The notes under the pieces were generated by a model, which saw nothing but the letters and a program-made list of their open reading frames with translations, made no database searches and was not told where the DNA came from. A program made the translations under genes and the position numbers. From positions 62,001 to 126,000 of the forward strand of contig NZ_JACVFC010000003.1 in the NCBI RefSeq assembly GCF_014529935.1: 64,000 bases of DNA, read 5' to 3'. Shown here piece by piece: positions 16,459 through 25,595 of this stretch. This stretch comes from Chitinophaga qingshengii. Its GTDB lineage: Bacteria; Bacteroidota; Bacteroidia; Chitinophagales; Chitinophagaceae. Positions within the stretch are counted from its first letter, which is position 1, and each line of letters opens with the position of its first letter.

Positions 16459-19400
16459 TTATTCGTCAGCCTCTCCCTTACTCGCGGCATATTGTGAGGG
16501 GAGCACTTTAAACTCTTCCTTGAAGAATTTTGAAAACTGTTTGGGGTTATTGAATCCAACCTTATAGGCAATCTCCGATATGGTCATCCCGCTTTTTTTC
16601 AGCAGCTGGGCAGCACGTTTCAGCCGGATAGAGCGGATGAATTCCAGCGGGGATTTGCCGGTAAGGGCCAGGATTTTCCGGTACAGCGTTACCCGGTTCA
16701 TATGCATCGATGTGCTGAAATCTTCTACCGAGAAGTCAGGATTGTCCATTTGTTTTTCAATAATGTCCAGCGCATTTTGCAGGAATGTTTCATCCATCGA
16801 AGTAACGGTTATTTCAGCGGGGTTCACTTCAATCTGTTTCTGAAACCGTTTTTGTAATAATTGTTGCTGGGCCAGCAGGTTTTTAATTCTCGAATCCAGT
16901 ATTTCAAAAGTAAATGGTTTGGTAATGTAGTCATTGGCGCCGGCGGCAAAAGCCTGTAGCTGCCGCCCTTCATCACCTACGGCGGTGAGCAGGATGACCG
17001 GGATATGCGCCGTGCCGGTTTCTGTCCTGATATTTTTCACAAGGTCAATGCCGTCAGACAGTGGCATCATGATATCGCTGACCACCAGATCCGGATGGCA
17101 TGATTTCACTTTTTCCCAGCCTTCCTTACCATTGACCGCTTCTTCAATATGGTACTGCATCCTCAGGTTGTCTTTCAGATAGAAGCGTAGGTCTTCATTG
17201 TCTTCCACCACAAGAATAGTTTTCATTTTGCCATTCTTCCGTGTCCCTTCAGACAGCATCCGGCTGGCATCTTCTTCCGTTACCAGTGGCGTAGTGTTAC
17301 GTATGGCGGGGTCAAATATTTTTTTGGCCGGAATGCTGACGGTGAAACAGGTGCCTTTCCCCGGCTCGCTTTTTACCGTGATCACCCCGTGGTGGAGCTT
17401 TACAAATTCTTTGGTGATGGCGAGCCCTATACCGGTACCCTGGTTTACCATATCTGCAGGTACTTCCGTTTGGAAAAAACGTTCAAAGATTTTCTGCTGC
17501 TGGTTTTCGGGAATACCAATGCCGGTATCCCGTACTTCCATTATAAGCGTTGCATCACCGTCGCCGGCGGGCGGTGGCAGACAGGAAAGTCGCAGGGTAA
17601 CCTGGCCATTGTCAGGCGTGTATTTGAAAGCGTTAGACAGCAGGTTGAACAGGATTTTTTCAATTTTATCCTTATCAAAATAAATTTCCAGGCTGTCAAT
17701 CGCCGATGAAAAGTTTAAAGTGATCTTTTTCTTTTCAGCTATGTCAGTAAAGGAGCGGCTGATGTCGCGGGTGAACTGTACAATGTCTCCCATAGCCAGG
17801 TGCAGCCGTATCGCCTGTACTTCCATTTTCCTGAAATCGAGCAATTGGTTGACGAGGTTCAACAGCCTTTTGGCATTGCGGAGCACCAGTCCCAATTGTT
17901 GCTGCTGGTTTTCATCCGTTGTGTTTTTGATGATGGTATCTAGCGGGGATATGATCAGGCTTAAGGGTGTTCGTAATTCATGGCTTACGTTGGTGAAGAA
18001 TTTTGTTTTCACTTGTTCTATGGTATGGGCGCGTTCCGCTTCGCGGCGTTGCTGCTCCACTTCGTACCGCATATGTATTCTGTCCAGCGTGATACGTCTT
18101 GCCAGCACAAGTACGCCGGCTATCGTCAGCAGGTAGATCAGGAAGGCGAAAGGCGTTCGCCAGAAAGGCGGTTCCACATGGATCTGCAGGGAGACAGGCT
18201 TGCCCCAGGAGCCGTCGCTGTTAAGCGCTTTAACTTTAAACGTATAATGGCCCGGATCGAGGTTGGTATAAGTAGCCTTGCGTTGGCTTCCATCTGTATA
18301 TAGCCAGCCGGTGTTAAATCCTTCCAGCGTATAGGCGTAACGGTAATTTGCCTTCTGCCCGTAATCCAGCGAAGCAAATTCGATGGAAAATACATTCTCC
18401 TTATACTTCAGGCTGATGTCTTGAAGCTTCGACAGCGATTGTGCCAGCACCACCCGGCCATTGAGCATTTCCCCCGGTTTGATATTGGTGTTCAGTATCT
18501 GGAGGCCGGTCAGGATAAGCCGGGAGTGGTTGGCCGGTTGTTGTGTTTGCGCGGCGTTAATAATATTAAATCCGGAAGGTCCGCCGAAAATAAGTTCGCC
18601 TGTACTGGTTTTAAGCGCCGCATTTTCGTTGAATTCGCGGTTCTGAAGATTGTTGGATTCATCATAACCGGCTACAGAAATAGTGGTATTGTTGCCTTCC
18701 TGATGCGGCATGGCGCTGCAAAGGCCGCTGGGGGTGGAAAGCCACAACCGGTGTGTACTGTCTTCCAGTATATTGAGGATGATATTGTCCGGGAGACCAT
18801 CAGCAACGGTAAACAGCTCAAAGTCGCCTGTATGCTCGTTGAAGCGGTTCAATCCTTCATGCGTACCTATCCATATGCTGCCTTTGCTATCTTCCAGGAA
18901 ACAGGTCACGTTATTGTTGCTCAGACTTTTTTTAGCGGTGCTGTTGCGGTAGGTGGCGATCAGTTTTTCGTCGGGCGAAAAAAGCATGATGCCGTAGGTA
19001 GTGCCGGTCCATAAGTTGCCCTTACGGTCCTGCATCAGCGCGGCAATGTAGTTGGATGACTGGTTGCCGGTTTTTTCCCGGTAGAAGTGCCGGAAACGGC
19101 CGGTCTTCCTGTCAAACAGGTCCATTCCCGATCCCCAGGTACCTACCCACAGGTTCCTGTTTTTGTCTTCATAGATCTCCCATACTTTATCATCGGCCAG
19201 AGAAGAGGTGTCCTTGTCGTTGTGCCGGTAGCGGGTAAATTTTTTACCGTCAAAACTGTTCAATCCGCCGAAGTAGGTGCCTATCCAAAGAACATCCTGG
19301 TGATCGAGCCAGAGGCTTACGATAACGTTGTTACTGATGCTGTTGGGATTGCCGGCATCGTGCTGATATTGCCGGAAGGTGTTGTTTTTACGGTTAAAGT

Positions 19401-20547
19401 AGATAAGTCCGCCGCCATTGGTGCCTATCCAAAGATTTCCCTGCCGGTCTTCCACAAACCGGTTCACATCGTCGTAGGGCAGGCTTCGGCGATCGGACTC
19501 CTGGTGATGAAGGTGTGGAAACCGCAGGATATTGCTGTTGAGATAGTTGACGCCTTGTTTGTAGGTGCCGGCCCAGAGGATACCGTTATTATCCTTATAC
19601 AGCGCGTTGATGCTGTTCTGGCTCAGGCTTTGGGGATTTTTGGGATCGTTGCGCAGGCAACTTGTCTCAAAATTTTTCTTTTTATCGATCAGGGTGATGC
19701 CGCCATGGTCGGTAGCTATCCAAATGACGCCGTTATTATCTTGTACTACCTGGCTGACCAGGTTGGACTGCAGCCTGGAAGGGGAGGAGGATTCATTAAA
19801 AGGCCTGATGGAGTTATCCTGCGGATGGAAAAGTCCGGCGCCATAGGCAAAGCTCCAAAGCCATACGTCACCGTCACTGTCAACAAAGAGGCTGATGGGC
19901 ATGTTCCCCTGGGCCTGCTGTTGCAAGGCGGTGCTGTTAAAAATCATTTTTCCGGCAGCAATGCCATATTCCTGTAAAAAGCCATCCTGGTGCAACAGCC
20001 ATAATTTGCCGGCGGTTGCTTCCTGTACGGCAATGGTTTTGGCCGCGTGGTTGACGGTGATTTTTTTCGTTTGTTGGTTAGCGTATAGGAATAAGCTGCC
20101 ATCTTCATACAGGAACCAGTATCTTCCGTTGTATCCTTTCGTGATGCTGGCGATATTGCCGTCGGGCAGGCCCAGGGATTGCAGGTAACGGCCGTAGTTA
20201 AGGCTGAAACGTTCTGTGTGAAGGTCATAGATGCAGGGGCCGCCTTTGGTAGCCACCCAGATTTTTTCTTCCGGGAGTTCATAGAGAAAAAGCACGTAGT
20301 TGTCGGCCAGAGAGGTGCTGTCGTTTTGCCGGTTGCGTAACACTTTACAGGTATGACCATCGTAGCGGTTCAGTCCCGATACGGTGCCAAACCAGAGATA
20401 ACCTTCCGTGTCTTTGAGGATAGCGGTCACCTGGTTATGTGATAAGCCGGAATAGATATCCAGTTTGGAAAAATTGTAGGGGGCAACCTGGGCAAGGAGT
20501 TGTAAAGGGAAGGCTAGTATCGCCACAAAAAAGAAAGCGCGCATCAT
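16459..20547 (-). CDS. Hybrid two-component system regulator (HTCS)
   Basis: A 1362-residue one-protein sensor and transcription factor. Signal peptide 1-20, two beta-propellers made of Reg_prop repeats (about 25-700, recurrent GLNRYDG and LWIGT motifs), Y_Y_Y domain (about 715-785), membrane helix about 795-815, dimerisation domain with phospho-acceptor His856 (NVSHELRTPL), HATPase (about 960-1085, DTGIGIP), receiver with Asp1158 (VVSDIMMP), and a C-terminal AraC-type DNA-binding domain (about 1255-1355, ISEIAYKVGFNNPKQFSKFF). HTCS proteins bind oligosaccharide in the periplasm and activate the linked utilisation locus, so this is almost certainly the switch for the genes at 2996-16455. It faces them convergently. 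Confidence 0.96.
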   Translation of the reverse strand: MMRAFFFVAILAFPLQLLAQVAPYNFSKLDIYSGLSHNQVTAILKDTEGYLWFGTVSGLNRYDGHTCKVLRNRQNDSTSLADNYVLFLYELPEEKIWVATKGGPCIYDLHTERFSLNYGRYLQSLGLPDGNIASITKGYNGRYWFLYEDGSLFLYANQQTKKITVNHAAKTIAVQEATAGKLWLLHQDGFLQEYGIAAGKMIFNSTALQQQAQGNMPISLFVDSDGDVWLWSFAYGAGLFHPQDNSIRPFNESSSPSRLQSNLVSQVVQDNNGVIWIATDHGGITLIDKKKNFETSCLRNDPKNPQSLSQNSINALYKDNNGILWAGTYKQGVNYLNSNILRFPHLHHQESDRRSLPYDDVNRFVEDRQGNLWIGTNGGGLIYFNRKNNTFRQYQHDAGNPNSISNNVIVSLWLDHQDVLWIGTYFGGLNSFDGKKFTRYRHNDKDTSSLADDKVWEIYEDKNRNLWVGTWGSGMDLFDRKTGRFRHFYREKTGNQSSNYIAALMQDRKGNLWTGTTYGIMLFSPDEKLIATYRNSTAKKSLSNNNVTCFLEDSKGSIWIGTHEGLNRFNEHTGDFELFTVADGLPDNIILNILEDSTHRLWLSTPSGLCSAMPHQEGNNTTISVAGYDESNNLQNREFNENAALKTSTGELIFGGPSGFNIINAAQTQQPANHSRLILTGLQILNTNIKPGEMLNGRVVLAQSLSKLQDISLKYKENVFSIEFASLDYGQKANYRYAYTLEGFNTGWLYTDGSQRKATYTNLDPGHYTFKVKALNSDGSWGKPVSLQIHVEPPFWRTPFAFLIYLLTIAGVLVLARRITLDRIHMRYEVEQQRREAERAHTIEQVKTKFFTNVSHELRTPLSLIISPLDTIIKNTTDENQQQQLGLVLRNAKRLLNLVNQLLDFRKMEVQAIRLHLAMGDIVQFTRDISRSFTDIAEKKKITLNFSSAIDSLEIYFDKDKIEKILFNLLSNAFKYTPDNGQVTLRLSCLPPPAGDGDATLIMEVRDTGIGIPENQQQKIFERFFQTEVPADMVNQGTGIGLAITKEFVKLHHGVITVKSEPGKGTCFTVSIPAKKIFDPAIRNTTPLVTEEDASRMLSEGTRKNGKMKTILVVEDNEDLRFYLKDNLRMQYHIEEAVNGKEGWEKVKSCHPDLVVSDIMMPLSDGIDLVKNIRTETGTAHIPVILLTAVGDEGRQLQAFAAGANDYITKPFTFEILDSRIKNLLAQQQLLQKRFQKQIEVNPAEITVTSMDETFLQNALDIIEKQMDNPDFSVEDFSTSMHMNRVTLYRKILALTGKSPLEFIRSIRLKRAAQLLKKSGMTISEIAYKVGFNNPKQFSKFFKEEFKVLPSQYAASKGEADE

Positions 20548-20812
20548 AACGTGTTGGACTTATAAAATACAGTAGCATAGTAATGCCATTAGAATATCCC
20601 ATGACCTGCTGCAAAGGCTAATGGTGGAATCAGTTTCCTGGACGGACTAAAAACATGCTAAAAAGTTACCCGGGAATCAATATGGACCATGTGTCCGTAA
20701 GTTAAAAATAATTGTTATAATGACAAATAGTAATTTCTGCGAAAACTTCCTGTTCTTCCCGAAGGAATTGCCGCTTATTTATTATCTTAACCACTGTAAT
20801 TCAAATGAACCT

Positions 20813-21226
20813 ATGTGGTACAAGCTATATTTGTTAACCGGTCTTCTTTTAGTCGCAGTTTCATTATACAAACTCAGGCAATCCGTTGAATTCATTGGCA
20901 GCAGTGAGCGGGCACAGGGAACTGTCGTTTCGCTGGATGAAAGTGATGGCGCCTATGCGCCGGTTTTCAGCATCATGACCAATGAAAATGTTGAGCTGAT
21001 ATACCATCATGCGGCCTACAGCAGCCCATCGTCGTGGGATGTTGGAGAAAAGGCCACCTTTCTGTACGATCCGGCGAACCTGGACTCCGTCAGGATGATG
21101 GGATATTTCTGGCTTTTCAATTGGGCGATCATTTTGATGGCTATTGCCATTCCGCTGATAATTACCGGTGCAGGGTATTTGTTGCTTAGTCCCCTAACGG
21201 GCAAAGAAGGTAAAAAGTTCACCTGA
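20813..21226 (+). CDS. DUF3592-like membrane protein (first of a tandem pair)
   Basis: About 137 residues with two hydrophobic helices, at residues 5-20 (LYLLTGLLLVAVSLY) and about 100-125, flanking a soluble beta domain of about 75 residues (AQGTVVSL...YAPVFSI...GEKATFLYDP). This is the DUF3592 layout, whose function is unknown. Start 20813 (MWYKLYLL) places the first helix at the N-terminus. An in-frame start at 20720 would add a 31-residue, low-complexity, unlikely leader. The next gene, 15 bp downstream, encodes a paralogue of the same layout, so the two probably arose by tandem duplication. Confidence 0.72.
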   Translation: MWYKLYLLTGLLLVAVSLYKLRQSVEFIGSSERAQGTVVSLDESDGAYAPVFSIMTNENVELIYHHAAYSSPSSWDVGEKATFLYDPANLDSVRMMGYFWLFNWAIILMAIAIPLIITGAGYLLLSPLTGKEGKKFT

Positions 21227-21241
21227 AAAATACAGCTAAAG

Positions 21242-21652
21242 ATGATCATATGTCTCATTTTTATAATCGTTGGCGGGTTGTTGTTGGCAAGTTCCTCTGC
21301 GATGCTGAGAAACGGACTTGCCTTCGTAAGACAAGGGGAGCGGGCGGTGGGTACCATTGTGGAACTCGTTGAAGAACGGGATGAAGATGGTACTTTCTAT
21401 TTTCCCGTTTTCGATATTCCGGACAGCCGGTATCAAACGATCACCTATAAACATACGGTGGGTTCATCACGCGCCAGATGGCAGATGGGTGATACTGCTA
21501 TGTTTATATTTGAGCCGGGCAAACCGGATACGGTAAAGTTACTCAGCTACCGTGGTATTTTTGGGTGGCCGCTGCTACTGTTGGCAGTGGCGGTGGACCT
21601 CCTGGTAGTGGGTGCCGGTTATTTCCTGTATCAGGGTTACTTTGGCTTCTAG
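21242..21652 (+). CDS. DUF3592-like membrane protein (second of a tandem pair)
   Basis: 136 residues with an N-terminal helix (ICLIFIIVGGLLLASSSA), a soluble domain with VGTIVELVEE, FYFPVFDIP and FIFEPGKPDTVKLLSY, and a C-terminal helix (about 108-130). Order and spacing match the preceding gene: the RAQGTVVSL/RAVGTIVEL and YAPVFSI/YFPVFDI segments align, and both end the soluble part with D(S/T)V(R/K). It is probably co-transcribed with that gene. It converges on the next gene with an 11-bp gap. Function unknown. Confidence 0.75.
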   Translation: MIICLIFIIVGGLLLASSSAMLRNGLAFVRQGERAVGTIVELVEERDEDGTFYFPVFDIPDSRYQTITYKHTVGSSRARWQMGDTAMFIFEPGKPDTVKLLSYRGIFGWPLLLLAVAVDLLVVGAGYFLYQGYFGF

Positions 21653-21663
21653 CCGGGTTCCGC

Positions 21664-22431
21664 TTATTTTTTCACCCAACCGGCATCCGTAAGATGAACG
21701 GAGGATAAATCAATCTGTTGCTGTAATAACATGTCGTTTATTCCCTTTTGCAGGCGTTGCAGGTTCCTGGTATCGTGCCGCTGTGCCAATCCCTGGTAGG
21801 TTGTCATGGCAAACATAGCCACCAATACCATGTTACCGCTGACTTCCTGTTTTTGACGGTCGCTCATGCCATTCAAAAATGTACTGGCCGATAGTCCTGG
21901 TGCCAGCTGGTTGTAGCCAGCTATGATTTGTTTATCAGTTGCCGCTTTCCCATTTATGATTTGCCACATGAGCGTGTAATAGGTAACGGTAACGTCTACA
22001 ATATTATTGATGTTTAAACCCAGATTGGTCAAACGCCGGCTGGCTTCCTGCTGCAACGCGCCTCCATTGACAATTTTGGCGATCTCATTTTTTTTATCAG
22101 GACTTGCCTTGGCTATCTGGGCAATGAACGTAGCGTTAACCTTTTGAGTCACTGCCGGATCGGGTGTAAAATTGCCGCTACGGATTTTAACGGGTACGGA
22201 TGAAGGTTTTGCGGGAGGAAGTGCCGCGAATATATTAGCCTGCTTTCCCCTGTTATGCGTCCTGGATTCCAATTCCTCATTCACCACATCTTCTCTTAAA
22301 ATATTCCCTACTACCACATTGCTTGTTTGAACAGCGCCCTGGTAGGCAGAAATATAAATGTCCTGCGCAGACAAGGAGGGAGAAATAAAGCCTGTGATTA
22401 CAAACAATAAACACCGGATAGTGCGCTTCAT
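21664..22431 (-). CDS. Secreted protein of unknown function (possibly DUF6683-like)
   Basis: 255 residues with a signal peptide (1 to about 22, ending LSAQ) and a predicted mostly helical mature part. A proline-rich linker (ALPPAKPSSVPVKI) leads to two helical blocks, KVNATFIAQIAKASPDKKNE and ALQQEASRRLTNLGLNINN, followed by the conserved-looking VDVTVTYYTLMWQIINGK. This resembles Bacteroidota secreted proteins grouped as DUF6683, but that match is from memory and tentative. No catalytic motif is evident. It has its own upstream space (22432-22548) and no obvious partner. Confidence 0.6.
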   Translation of the reverse strand: MKRTIRCLLFVITGFISPSLSAQDIYISAYQGAVQTSNVVVGNILREDVVNEELESRTHNRGKQANIFAALPPAKPSSVPVKIRSGNFTPDPAVTQKVNATFIAQIAKASPDKKNEIAKIVNGGALQQEASRRLTNLGLNINNIVDVTVTYYTLMWQIINGKAATDKQIIAGYNQLAPGLSASTFLNGMSDRQKQEVSGNMVLVAMFAMTTYQGLAQRHDTRNLQRLQKGINDMLLQQQIDLSSVHLTDAGWVKK

Positions 22432-22548
22432 AAAATAATTATTGGAGGTTTAAAAGCAGGGTTCATTCAACTTTGAGAAACATCCGACCGGAAAATTCAC
22501 CTGATACTATTTTTTTGTAAATTTATAAAAGATTTAACCATATAAGTT

Positions 22549-23193
22549 ATGAAACCTCAAATTATACTGTTGTTTAGTTTAACTACCTGTTTGCTGGCCT
22601 CCTGTAGTAAAAAAGATACTCCGGATACCCCTGCCAGAACTGAAAAGGTACTGTTTCAATCCGACTTCCGGAACCCCGCTCAGAAATGGTGGACCGGTAG
22701 CTCTGCACCAGATTCAATAGATGCCAGGATTCAAGATGGTTATTATGTGGTTACCAACCGCCGCAAGGTGCAGGCCCAGTGGATAACCATTGATTCTGTG
22801 TTTACAGGTATACAGGGTAATATGTCTGTAGAAATCAGCGCGGAAATCATAGGAGGGGGAAACGGCAATCTTACCGGACTGGCATGGGCTGATAATGGCA
22901 TAACCGGTTCCTGCTTCGGCGTAGTACCTTACAATAGCTATTTTGTCGCCTGGAAAGACAATCGCGGCACGGCAGTTACGCTGTATAAGAACTATACTGT
23001 CAATGATGCTGTCAGTAAGAAGGTAAATCTGCTGAAACTGGTCATTCAGAACGGGGTGCTCCATTTTCTGGTAAATGGAGTAGAGGTATTTAATATGCCT
23101 TCAACAGGCCAGCAGTTTGACAGGTCTGGTTTTGTGGTGGGACCTAATACTACCGTAAACTTTTACTATTATAAAGCGATGCAGCTATTATAG
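22549..23193 (+). CDS. Putative lipoprotein with lectin-like beta-sandwich
   Basis: 214 residues. Lipobox LASC places the lipidated cysteine at residue 19, followed by a short Thr/Pro-rich tether. The mature part (VLFQSDFRNPAQKWWTG..., YYVVTNRR, LKLVIQNGVLHFLVNGVEVF) follows the pattern of concanavalin-like/DUF1080-type jelly rolls, where an N-terminal DDF-like strand and a terminal LVNGxEV hairpin recur. It may bind a glycan at the cell surface. No enzymatic residues can be assigned. It is a single-gene unit closed by the hairpin at 23196. Confidence 0.62.
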   Translation: MKPQIILLFSLTTCLLASCSKKDTPDTPARTEKVLFQSDFRNPAQKWWTGSSAPDSIDARIQDGYYVVTNRRKVQAQWITIDSVFTGIQGNMSVEISAEIIGGGNGNLTGLAWADNGITGSCFGVVPYNSYFVAWKDNRGTAVTLYKNYTVNDAVSKKVNLLKLVIQNGVLHFLVNGVEVFNMPSTGQQFDRSGFVVGPNTTVNFYYYKAMQLL

Positions 23194-23195
23194 CC

Positions 23196-23230
23196 ACTCA
23201 AAACCCCACGCATAACGGGAGGTTTTGAGT
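23196..23230. terminator. Hairpin between convergent genes
   Basis: ACTCAAAACC (23196-23205) and GGTTTTGAGT (23221-23230) form a perfect 10-bp stem with a 15-base loop between the convergent lipoprotein and terpene synthase genes. It has no long T run, so it is a plausible rather than certain bidirectional terminator. Confidence 0.55.
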
Positions 23231-23239
23231 AGCGTGTAT

Positions 23240-24262
23240 TCACGCATCCATTTCCTGACTGGTATATTCTCCATCTACATACCCGCCGTTCACATAACGG
23301 GACACATCATTCGTGTGCCATGCGTACACACCGGCCACCATAATGCCCAGGTCCTGCACGTAGTTATACACCATGTCCTGCAGTTCGCCAAAGGGAGGCA
23401 AGTACTGGTGCAGCAGCATAAACTCATCCAGATAGTTATCATGAAGTTGGAGCGCCTCCATATAAGCTTCATGAATCGATATTTTGCGTTCGTGCTGTAT
23501 TACTTTAACGAGGTTCATCGTATCCCCTTCTCTATGCAGTTCTTTGGGCAGGGAGATGAAGTCATTATGCATACCTATCAATAAGGAACAGAGGTCGTGA
23601 AGACGCAGTATATGCGGATGTTCAAGAACATCGTCCGGTAGTTCACGATAGTTTTTCTGCATCGCTGCGTACTTGCAATATGGAAGTCCGCCGCTGCTAT
23701 GCAGTCTGATAATCAGGTAAATGGAGAGTGGCGGGGGCATATTGGCCCGGTAATAGGTCCGTTCTTCCGTATAGCCAACGAAAACGTTATGTATAGCAGC
23801 AATGTATTTTTCATATAGTCTTTGAGGCATGGCACATTTAATCGCATCCTGGCGCAATATCCAGAACTGGTGAAATATACCGTTGTCAGTGGGTTCAATA
23901 TATTCTTCCCCGGTTAAAATACTCCTGATACGAGCCGTTATATGATACATTTCATTACGTGAACAACGGTCGAAATAATCATCCATCATAGCGCCATTGG
24001 CGGTATAGTTGGCCAGTGGGCGTAATTCCGCCAGTGTGCTTAAGAAGGGGCATCCACGGGCAGCAATATCCGCGAGGTTATGCTGTTTGTGCTTTTCGCG
24101 TGCCGCTTTACTATGAAAAGTATATTCCCTGTCTATCCAATCATAGTATTCTTTCCGCTGTTGCTGGTAATGAGGATGAATGAAATCCGGAAACGGATAC
24201 CTGGGTTTGGGCAGATGTTGCAGCCCGGCATAGAATGCTTCGTCCGGTAGGAGTGGAGACAT
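23240..24262 (-). CDS. Class I terpene synthase
   Basis: 340 residues, all-alpha, with the complete set of class I terpene cyclase signatures. The aspartate-rich motif MMDDYFD (Asp94, Asp95, Asp98) and the NSE motif NDFISLPKE (Asn233, Ser237, Glu241) bind the magnesium cluster. The C-terminal Arg322-Tyr323 pair binds diphosphate. Length matches bacterial mono- and sesquiterpene synthases, which ionise geranyl or farnesyl diphosphate and cyclise it. It is cytoplasmic. No P450, methyltransferase or prenyltransferase lies beside it, so the product may be a volatile hydrocarbon or alcohol made from the general FPP pool. The product cannot be predicted from sequence alone. Confidence 0.87.
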   Translation of the reverse strand: MSPLLPDEAFYAGLQHLPKPRYPFPDFIHPHYQQQRKEYYDWIDREYTFHSKAAREKHKQHNLADIAARGCPFLSTLAELRPLANYTANGAMMDDYFDRCSRNEMYHITARIRSILTGEEYIEPTDNGIFHQFWILRQDAIKCAMPQRLYEKYIAAIHNVFVGYTEERTYYRANMPPPLSIYLIIRLHSSGGLPYCKYAAMQKNYRELPDDVLEHPHILRLHDLCSLLIGMHNDFISLPKELHREGDTMNLVKVIQHERKISIHEAYMEALQLHDNYLDEFMLLHQYLPPFGELQDMVYNYVQDLGIMVAGVYAWHTNDVSRYVNGGYVDGEYTSQEMDA

Positions 24263-24431
24263 GGTAGTGATTTTTAATAGTTATTGTTGAGGGTTGAGTT
24301 AACGCAGCTAACGCGATCATTATGAGCTATCGTTGCATGGTTATTAAAAATAGAATTTTATTAAGAATATGGCAAGAAGACTAAAGAAAAAATTAGGCAG
24401 GGAGGATGTGTTCGCTTGTTTTAAAAAAGAA

Positions 24432-24462
24432 GCCCCCAAAAAGTTTTTCACCTTTTGGGGGC
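24432..24462. terminator. Bidirectional intrinsic terminator
   Basis: GCCCCCAAAA (24432-24441) and TTTTGGGGGC (24453-24462) form a 10-bp stem with an 11-base loop. T-rich tails follow in both directions: ATTTTTAT on the plus strand, TTCTTTTTT on the minus strand. It most likely ends the minus-strand gene at 24491-25552 and insulates the terpene synthase. Confidence 0.85.
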
Positions 24463-24490
24463 ATTTTTATATTTCAGATGAAATCTATTC

Positions 24491-25552
24491 TCAGCCTACC
24501 GGCAGCCCATAACTCCTCAACTGTCCATCATTGGTCGTCAGCAGCAACTTATCATGCACGATCATCACATTGATAATATTACTGCTATAATCGTAGATAT
24601 AATCCGGGTTGGTAGTAGGATTACCATCCAGGTCATACGCTGTAAATTCAATACCCTCGGGCATGACTTCCGCCTTGCAACGTAAGTCTTTTCTATCCAG
24701 CAGCAATAACCGGCCAAACTGGGACACTACCAGGATGTTATTGTCATCGATAAAGAAGACGCTGTAGTTGATATTATCCGGCTCTGCGGCAGGAAAATCT
24801 TTACTACCGTCGAAAATGGCGGCCTGATCTTGCTCGGCTACTTTAGCAATTTCCGGGAAGGAGTATATTTCCAATGGCTCGTCGTAATGGGGAGCCATGA
24901 CGAACGCATTTCCGGAGGGCGCGAAGTTGCCCATGATCATATCATCACATTGGGATAGGTTAGTGATCACGATAGCGCCGTTGTTCCACTGCAGCTGCGT
25001 CAGCAGGCTTGTTTCCTGGCCTGCGGCGGCTTCCAGGAGGAGGGTGTTGTTGTCCGGCGTAGCATGAAACGCATAGGTGTATTGATGGCTTTCATGCAGC
25101 GGGTGGGTAGCGATGACGTCAAAAGTCGTGATATCCATCACTTGCAGCTCGTCGCTGGTATTTTCGTCGCCGGGCAGTACATACCAGATGGTTTTGTTAT
25201 CCCTGGAGAAATAGCAGGCGGCGCCCAGGAACCAACCCCAGGAACCATGTTGGATGGTATGTAATACGGTCGTGCCGTCTGCGTTGAGGATACGTATATC
25301 GTTCATGCCGGCGACGGCAATCATTGCGCCATCAGGGGAGGCAGACAACTTACTGCTCACATAGTTCGTGTTCTGTCCCTGCATGATTTTTTCCCATACA
25401 ATTTCAAGATCGGCATTCAGCCTGGTAATCAGCGGCTGACTGGCAAAGTTCATCAGGACCTCTCCATGCGGCAACGGTACTACGTTTACCGGGTTGGCGG
25501 TGAAGGTCAGTTTGCGTTGTAATGGCAGGTTTATATGCGGAAATTGACTCAT
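24491..25552 (-). CDS. WD40-like beta-propeller protein, unknown function
   Basis: 353 residues without a signal peptide. It is made of repeating four-strand blades typical of cytoplasmic WD40/YVTN-like propellers: recurrent patterns such as ASPDGAMIAVAGMNDIRIL, YFSRDNKTIWYVLPGD, FHATPDNNTLLLEAA and FIDDNNILVVSQFGRLLLLD. No catalytic residues are recognisable. Such propellers usually serve as binding scaffolds or in self/strain-variable loci, but neither role can be shown here. It is a single-gene unit, with a good -7 element just upstream (25573-25580) and a strong terminator downstream. Confidence 0.6.
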   Translation of the reverse strand: MSQFPHINLPLQRKLTFTANPVNVVPLPHGEVLMNFASQPLITRLNADLEIVWEKIMQGQNTNYVSSKLSASPDGAMIAVAGMNDIRILNADGTTVLHTIQHGSWGWFLGAACYFSRDNKTIWYVLPGDENTSDELQVMDITTFDVIATHPLHESHQYTYAFHATPDNNTLLLEAAAGQETSLLTQLQWNNGAIVITNLSQCDDMIMGNFAPSGNAFVMAPHYDEPLEIYSFPEIAKVAEQDQAAIFDGSKDFPAAEPDNINYSVFFIDDNNILVVSQFGRLLLLDRKDLRCKAEVMPEGIEFTAYDLDGNPTTNPDYIYDYSSNIINVMIVHDKLLLTTNDGQLRSYGLPVG

Positions 25553-25572
25553 GTTTTTCGTTTAAATCGTCG

Positions 25573-25580
25573 CAAAGGTA
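25573..25580 (-). promoter_or_regulatory. Bacteroidota -7 promoter element
   Basis: On the minus strand this reads TACCTTTG, an exact match to TAnnTTTG, 21 bp before the ATG at 25552. No clear -33 TTG lies at the preferred 19-bp spacing. Confidence 0.5.
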
Positions 25581-25595
25581 AGGCAGAAACAACTT

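Noticed and set aside
21016-21357. A 113-codon minus-strand frame across the two DUF3592-like genes
   Set aside because: It is antisense to two paralogues with matching architecture and has no signal or family features.
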